Source: Elysia marginata (lineage: Eukaryota > Mollusca > Gastropoda > Plakobranchidae). Taken from it: a DNA stretch of 20,684 nt. This document shows positions 12,901 to 19,283 of this stretch, one piece after another. The notes below the pieces were generated by a model. That model saw nothing but the letters and a program-made list of their open reading frames with translations, had not been told where the DNA came from and made no database searches. The translations under genes and the position numbers were made by a program. The number at the start of each line of letters is the position of its first letter. Position 1 is the stretch's first letter. The stretch spans positions 94,577 to 115,260 of the forward strand of contig BMAT01002250.1 in NCBI GenBank assembly GCA_019649035.1, read 5' to 3'.

Positions 12901-15900
12901 CCTTGGAAGGGTAAGGATTAATCTTAGAGACATCAGATTTACAGTTTAATAAAGTTTAAATGTGCTTTTCCCTATAAATCATTGGAAACATGTAACCACA
13001 ATGAACATGCACTAAAAATAAATTCATACTGACCATGTGTGCCTTAGCCACTTCCTGTGACCAGTTCTTGCCTGAAGATGCTAAAATACGCTTACACAGG
13101 TACTGGTCAGCCTCACTGTAGCGGAATTCTTTGCTTGGCTCAAACTGACCCCATATCACCTGAAACAAGAAAAAGAAAAATTACATGTACAAAATATATA
13201 AGATTTGTGTAAGATAAATAGAATATTTGATATTCTTAGACAAAGTTGCTGAATTTGATTAAAGATAGTAGTTTATTTTAAACTATAGTGAAGATATTAT
13301 TTTAATCTCCTTTTTTTTTTTTTGCATTCACTTTCAGTATCAATTTTAACACATCTGTTTTCCACAGAGACCCTGCAGTTTAGGACACATGGTTTTGAAA
13401 GCTTTGATTCCAGACAACCAAACTTCAACTTGGCAAAAGTAAGTTAAAACACTAAAAAGGGAAATATTGGTTTTCACTGCTTACCTGAGCTTGTAAACCT
13501 GCAAGTTGAAGTCCGACCTTGTCAGAAACGCTATATTCATCACACTGGGGAGGAGCAAGAAGGTACACACAGATATTTGTGACATCTGTATTGCTTAATT
13601 TGAGAGACAATATACAAGAACCCCAGAAAACAGCCTTCTCTTCCAGCCAGGTAAGACATTAGATATAACATCTTGAGTCTTTGACAACGTCATGAAAGAT
13701 TGGGCAAGTCTGAGTTTAAGGTAGAAGAGAAGCTTAAGTTATGGAATCAGAGAAACAGTTCAGCGTTAAGTTTGTTCAAAAAACGTTGAGAGATATTTGT
13801 TAAGAAAAACGTTGTAATGACCTACCTTGACCACTTTGTAGACAGCTTCTGCATACAACAAGTGATATTCCACTGGATCATTGGGGATGTCATGAACGTG
13901 ACGGTACACCCGCTTTCTGAACACCAAGCGCGAGTCGTCTCCGCCAAGAGCCATGCGTGGTCCTTTCCTGGACATTGTCTCATATTTACTGGGCTGGGCT
14001 GACATCTTTTGGGCTCTGGATGTTTAATGATCACAAAATTTTAAAACCTGTCTGATGTAATACTAAGACATCATCAGCAGACAACATGTCTAGCCAGCAA
14101 GCAAGAATTACAGGAAAAGATGAAAATAAAATAACACTGGAATCTCCTCTTTTCATTATAAAAGCAATACAAATTATACAGAATTTTTCTGAGGAAGTAT
14201 TATTATGAAAACACACAAGTTTAAGGCCTACTCACCCTTCCCATTGTGCCAGGATATCTGCTATATATTCATAGCTGCGTACAAATCTTTCATTTTCTTG
14301 AGTAGCCTTTAAAAAAGAGAAAATATGTATATTAGTTTTAAACAAGCGTGAAAAACAAACAGAAATTGAATAGTCATTGCCTCTGTAGACGTAAATAGTA
14401 CCAAAAATCTGAAAGTAGAGGAAGTTATAACCATTGGTGAAGTTATGACTACAAGAATATTTCATGAGACTGAGGCTATTAAACAAAATAATTAGAGAGA
14501 GTATAAAAAGAAAAATACAGATTTTTCTAAAAAGAAATTTAAATTAGGGTNNNCCCCCCCCCCCCCCCCCCCCGAAAAAAAAAAGATTATCTAATTAAAC
14601 TAAACAAGAGAAATATTTCTCAGAACATACTTCATAGAGCGCCCAGCCCTCGACAGAGTGAAGTCCAATACGCCGCGCGACTTTTGACAAAACCTCATGA
14701 GTTGTGTCGACAGGCTGAAGACTGATGGCCTTTGTCTTGCCGTCCATGAAGAAAACTTTGCAGATGATCGGCCGAAGGTTCTGGACACTCTGCGAATTGG
14801 ATATACACTAGTATGCAACTGATCCAGAAGAGAGGTTTAGATAAAAGACAATAGAGTTAGATGAGACTAACCACCCTCTTCTGCAAGTCATTAATATGGG
14901 TACATAAGCTCTGACCATTTTGAGGTGCTAAGCGTCCATATTAGCAACAGTCTGTATAAACATGCTGAATTAGTGAGAGTAATGGTTACCCAGCATTACT
15001 TGCACTGATTTGAGGTCTAATAACCAATTTATCATTTTTATACTTTCCAAAATTAAGATCTAAAAAAGCATGATTAGAACTGAAAGTTAAGCTAAAGCCG
15101 AACAATGTTGCGAACACACATGTGCTCATGAGAGGAGGTCATGTTCAACTTGTGAACACTAGCCTTGGAATCTTAACATAGAGAATCTAAAATTTAGGTC
15201 TACTTAATGTTAGAGAGCATTTTTGTTCTGTTCTCTAAATACCAATAGATCAATGCAAATGCAGGAAAACAAGATTACCCTAACTTTCATTTTCTTCAAA
15301 CTAATTTAGATTGAAATAAAATAAGAAAAAATTTTCATGGTAATTTAAATGCCAAAAAAGGAATAAAATGGTTCAATATTTTTGATTTGTCTTCAATGAT
15401 CTAAGTTGACGTTATCACAAAAAAGGCTACAAAGGGTGAGTTCCAACCAAATACAATAGCTGTTTTTATTATCTACAGCCTTACCATGATCTCCATAGAG
15501 GATGGTGGAAACCGCCTGGTGGTAGCGCGGGGGAGGGTGAGCTGCCTGTAAGCCATCATAGCAAACCTGCCACCCACCGGGTCAGAGCAGTTGCGCTTCA
15601 CGTACGACAGCAGGTACTACATGCAGGCAGGGGAGGCGGCGGCGGGGGGCACAGACACAGACAGAAGCTTGGCTTTATTTACATTTCAAACGTAACTTTA
15701 TTGTAGTAAAATGGCATATTTCATTTTTTTTTCAGTTTTGTAAAAAAAATCACCTCTTGACCTTACTGCTTTATCTCCGTTCCTTTTAATTGTTATTTCC
15801 ATTTTTAGCGTTTGGGAAAATTGGTTCAGCGCATTTTAAATATTGGCAATGATCTTAGAAACAAAGAGATATTATGTTTGTCAAAATATGAAATGCCATT

Positions 15901-18900
15901 TTGCTATAGCACTGTAGGGTGAATGATAATGGGTATCTACCTCCTCAACACTACATGTATATTGTCAATTTTTTTAGATTGAATGTTTTACACAATTGAA
16001 GTATTAGATGTATAAAGCAGGGTAAAACATTTTGTCAGGATGATAAAATTCATGCAGACATCTTATGTCTTCTTATCTTTCAGACAAGAGAGAATTAAGA
16101 GTAAAATTTGTAACAAAAAAATACAAAGCAAATACTAAAACTACTACATTTATTTCATCTACGATTAACAAACTTGAAAAAGTGCAAAGAACTAGATTTA
16201 TTTAATCCACAAACAGCATGTACAATAATAATCTCTAACGTAAAAAACTAATATCAGACAATAGTGGGTATAGCTACAAAACAAAAAGATACAACAGCAA
16301 AATGTTGTGGTGCACAACATCCTCAAGATGAACAGTTACCAAATTAAGTTCCCATTAACCAACCTTGTGAAGGTTTTTACTCGGTGAGAATGCAGCCGTG
16401 CACAAACACATGAGGACCCACGCCTGTCTCAGAGCTTCGGGTTCGGGGTTCTCATTGGTCTGACGAAGCAGTTGCACAAGGATCTCGTCTCGCAGCTCAA
16501 TGCGGTCAATGCCAATCTTGACCACTGCCTGGACCGTGGCAAATGCTGCATCACCTTTCATCTCATCCCGCATGAACTTGGTCATTTCCTTTGATAATTT
16601 GAAACAAGTAGGACAAAGTTTTACCAAAGGCTACAATAATCAATGATCTATGATATCTTTCTTCATGAAGCACAGACAATAAAAATGTAAGATTTTTTTT
16701 TCATTTTGATTTTACGCAGACATGTAATTTTATGTATGTCTCACGTCCTGGGCAAATAAGTAGAAAGTTAAAAACTCTTTTTTTCAAGAAATTGTCCTTT
16801 AAAGGTCAATTTTTTTATTTCCTCCTTAGTTAAGTCAACTAAAGGTTTTCACAAAATATTGATAGTTTTATGAGCTTTCGACTTTTGGAAACAGAAAAAT
16901 ACCAGAGTTAAAATAACACCTTTGGAAGTGAAAAATTGCAACTTCTGACTCATTCACCCAGGATGCGAGACTTAATCAGAAGATAGCTTTTATTGATCCC
17001 ATGTCTCAAGCCCATTAAAATGAAGGTGGAATTTTCTCTTAAACCAAAAGGACAGGTATAAAAATTTTCGTATTGAAATAATAATAAATATCATTTAAAT
17101 ATCATAAATTGCATGTGTACATGAGTGATACTTATTGCAAGTTAATGATAAGTATACCTAGAGTAAGGTAATATTTCTATAAAATGAGATTTTTTTACAT
17201 AAAACGTGACAAAAATTATATCCAGTAGTTTTTCACTTGTTTCCTCATTTGAAAAAAAAGCCTTTTAAGCCGTAGCTTTTACTGTTAGTTGATTGCCCAG
17301 TGGCTGCCTCCACTGTTTGTTCCAATCCCCCACTTGGCAACAGAAGAATCTGCACTCCGAGAATGTACTAAGACTTCTAAGATTCAAACACTGTGTTCAC
17401 CTACCTTGAAGATATGGCATGCGTGGTGAATGTTCTCAGCATCATGAAGGTGTATGTGAGACGTGGGGATGAGACCGTTCTTACAGTACTTCAACATCTC
17501 CTCCTTTGTAAGGCAATCCTGAAGAGTTTAGAATATACACATTGAGTCAACTGATATTAATATATTTATCTCTCATCAACAGAATATTTTAAAATTCATA
17601 GTAAGGTATGGAAATTTATATGAAGATTTTAACACTTACGAAATTCAGAGATTTGACAAATAGTGAAGACTGACAAGTCAAGTAACAATGATTCAAGAAG
17701 TGGTGAATGCAAAATTTAAAAAAATCATCACTGTTGTACACACAATTTTCTTTGTATTCAAGATAGTGTTTTTCCTTTATTATTGACACTTCATCAACGT
17801 CCTGCTTTCAGCAATAAACTTGCTTGCTTTCTCGGGGTCCTTTGCTATATAGTGCTAGGTTTAAAACATAAAAATACAAAAAGAGAGTACAGAAATTGCC
17901 GCCTGTCAAACTTTCAGATTTCCAAAATCCAAGTCCTAAGTAACGCTGAAGTCACACTGGGCATGAATATTCAAAATACTTCCCCATTATATGCCTTAAT
18001 ACGATAGTTATATGTAGGATCTTTACTGTAATTTTTCATTATTTTTCGTCCCTCCCACTCTTTATATCTCTGTCTGTCTGTCTCTTTTTTTTCTCACCAG
18101 GAGTTTACATATATCGCCCTCTAGAGTATTCTTTTGACGACCCTTTTCATTGCCGTCATCGCCATCCCTACCTTCTTCTTCCTCCTCCTCCTCCTTCTTC
18201 TTCTTCTTCTTCTTCTTCTTCTTCTTCTTCTTCTTCTTCTTCTTCTTCTTCTTCTTCTCCTTCTTCTTCTTCTTCTTCTTCTTTTTCTTCTTCTTCTTCT
18301 CCTCCTCTTCCTCCTCATCCTTCTTCTACCTCTTTTACTTCTACTACTTTGACTATTTCTTGGTTTTCTTCTTGTTCTCCTTCTCCATCCTCCTCCTCCT
18401 TCCGGTTTTGTTTCTTTGCTTATCTATCCTCTGGCCATCTTTCAGACAATTTAATGGCTCTATCAATCCGCTGCGTGACCGCCCGACGTTCAATTCATCA
18501 ACCTGTCCACACAGCATAATTCCCCACTTGCCCTCCGACTCTTACATGTCATTCGCATTTTGAAATACCAAAGGTTAGAAAAATCAGAAGAAGGCAGATT
18601 CTTGGACTCGCCGCGAAAAAGCTGTCCGCATGAGAAGTGAGGGATGAGCAGAAACAAAAACTTTGGTATGGGCTGGATCGAGATCGATAACCAGAGAGCA
18701 AAAGAGAAACCACAGAGAGGCATGATAAACAAGCTAACGGAACTTGTGGTCGGCAATCTTCCTTATCCAAATATACTTAATGACCATACAGACCTGTTTA
18801 TTTTGATTGCCTTTTCATCTTAACTCTTGGTAGCCGCATTCGTTTCTAATGATTTCCTTTGAGTGGGCATTGGTTTTCAGGGAATGTTTATCAATTGGAT

Positions 18901-19198
18901 AAGCACTAACTAGGGTAGTTTCAGCGTTGCTTTCCGCAGGCAAACATAATCATCTAAAATTATTAGACGCCGAAGAAAAAGAAAAGAGGAAAGGTCGATC
19001 ATTTATTAGAGAAAATTTTCTCCTCCTCCACCAAACCACGATATTTATCATCACCACAGCCATCATTTCCTTTGCGCTCGTTTTAGACGATCATTACCAC
19101 ATCATTATTATCGTGCTCATCATCATCACCACGACCACAGAACCCTCAACATCATCATCACCATAATAATCATTTTGACTATCATCCCCACCACCACC

Positions 19199-19283
<85 letters not shown>

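Noticed and set aside
13822-14034. Alternative minus-strand frame over exon 7
   Set aside because: Its frame does not join the neighbouring exons, while the other frame fits both split codons and the F2 pattern.
18121-18563. Poly-Arg, poly-Leu and poly-Phe ORFs
   Set aside because: All are readings of the CTT array in different frames, with no non-repeat coding sequence.
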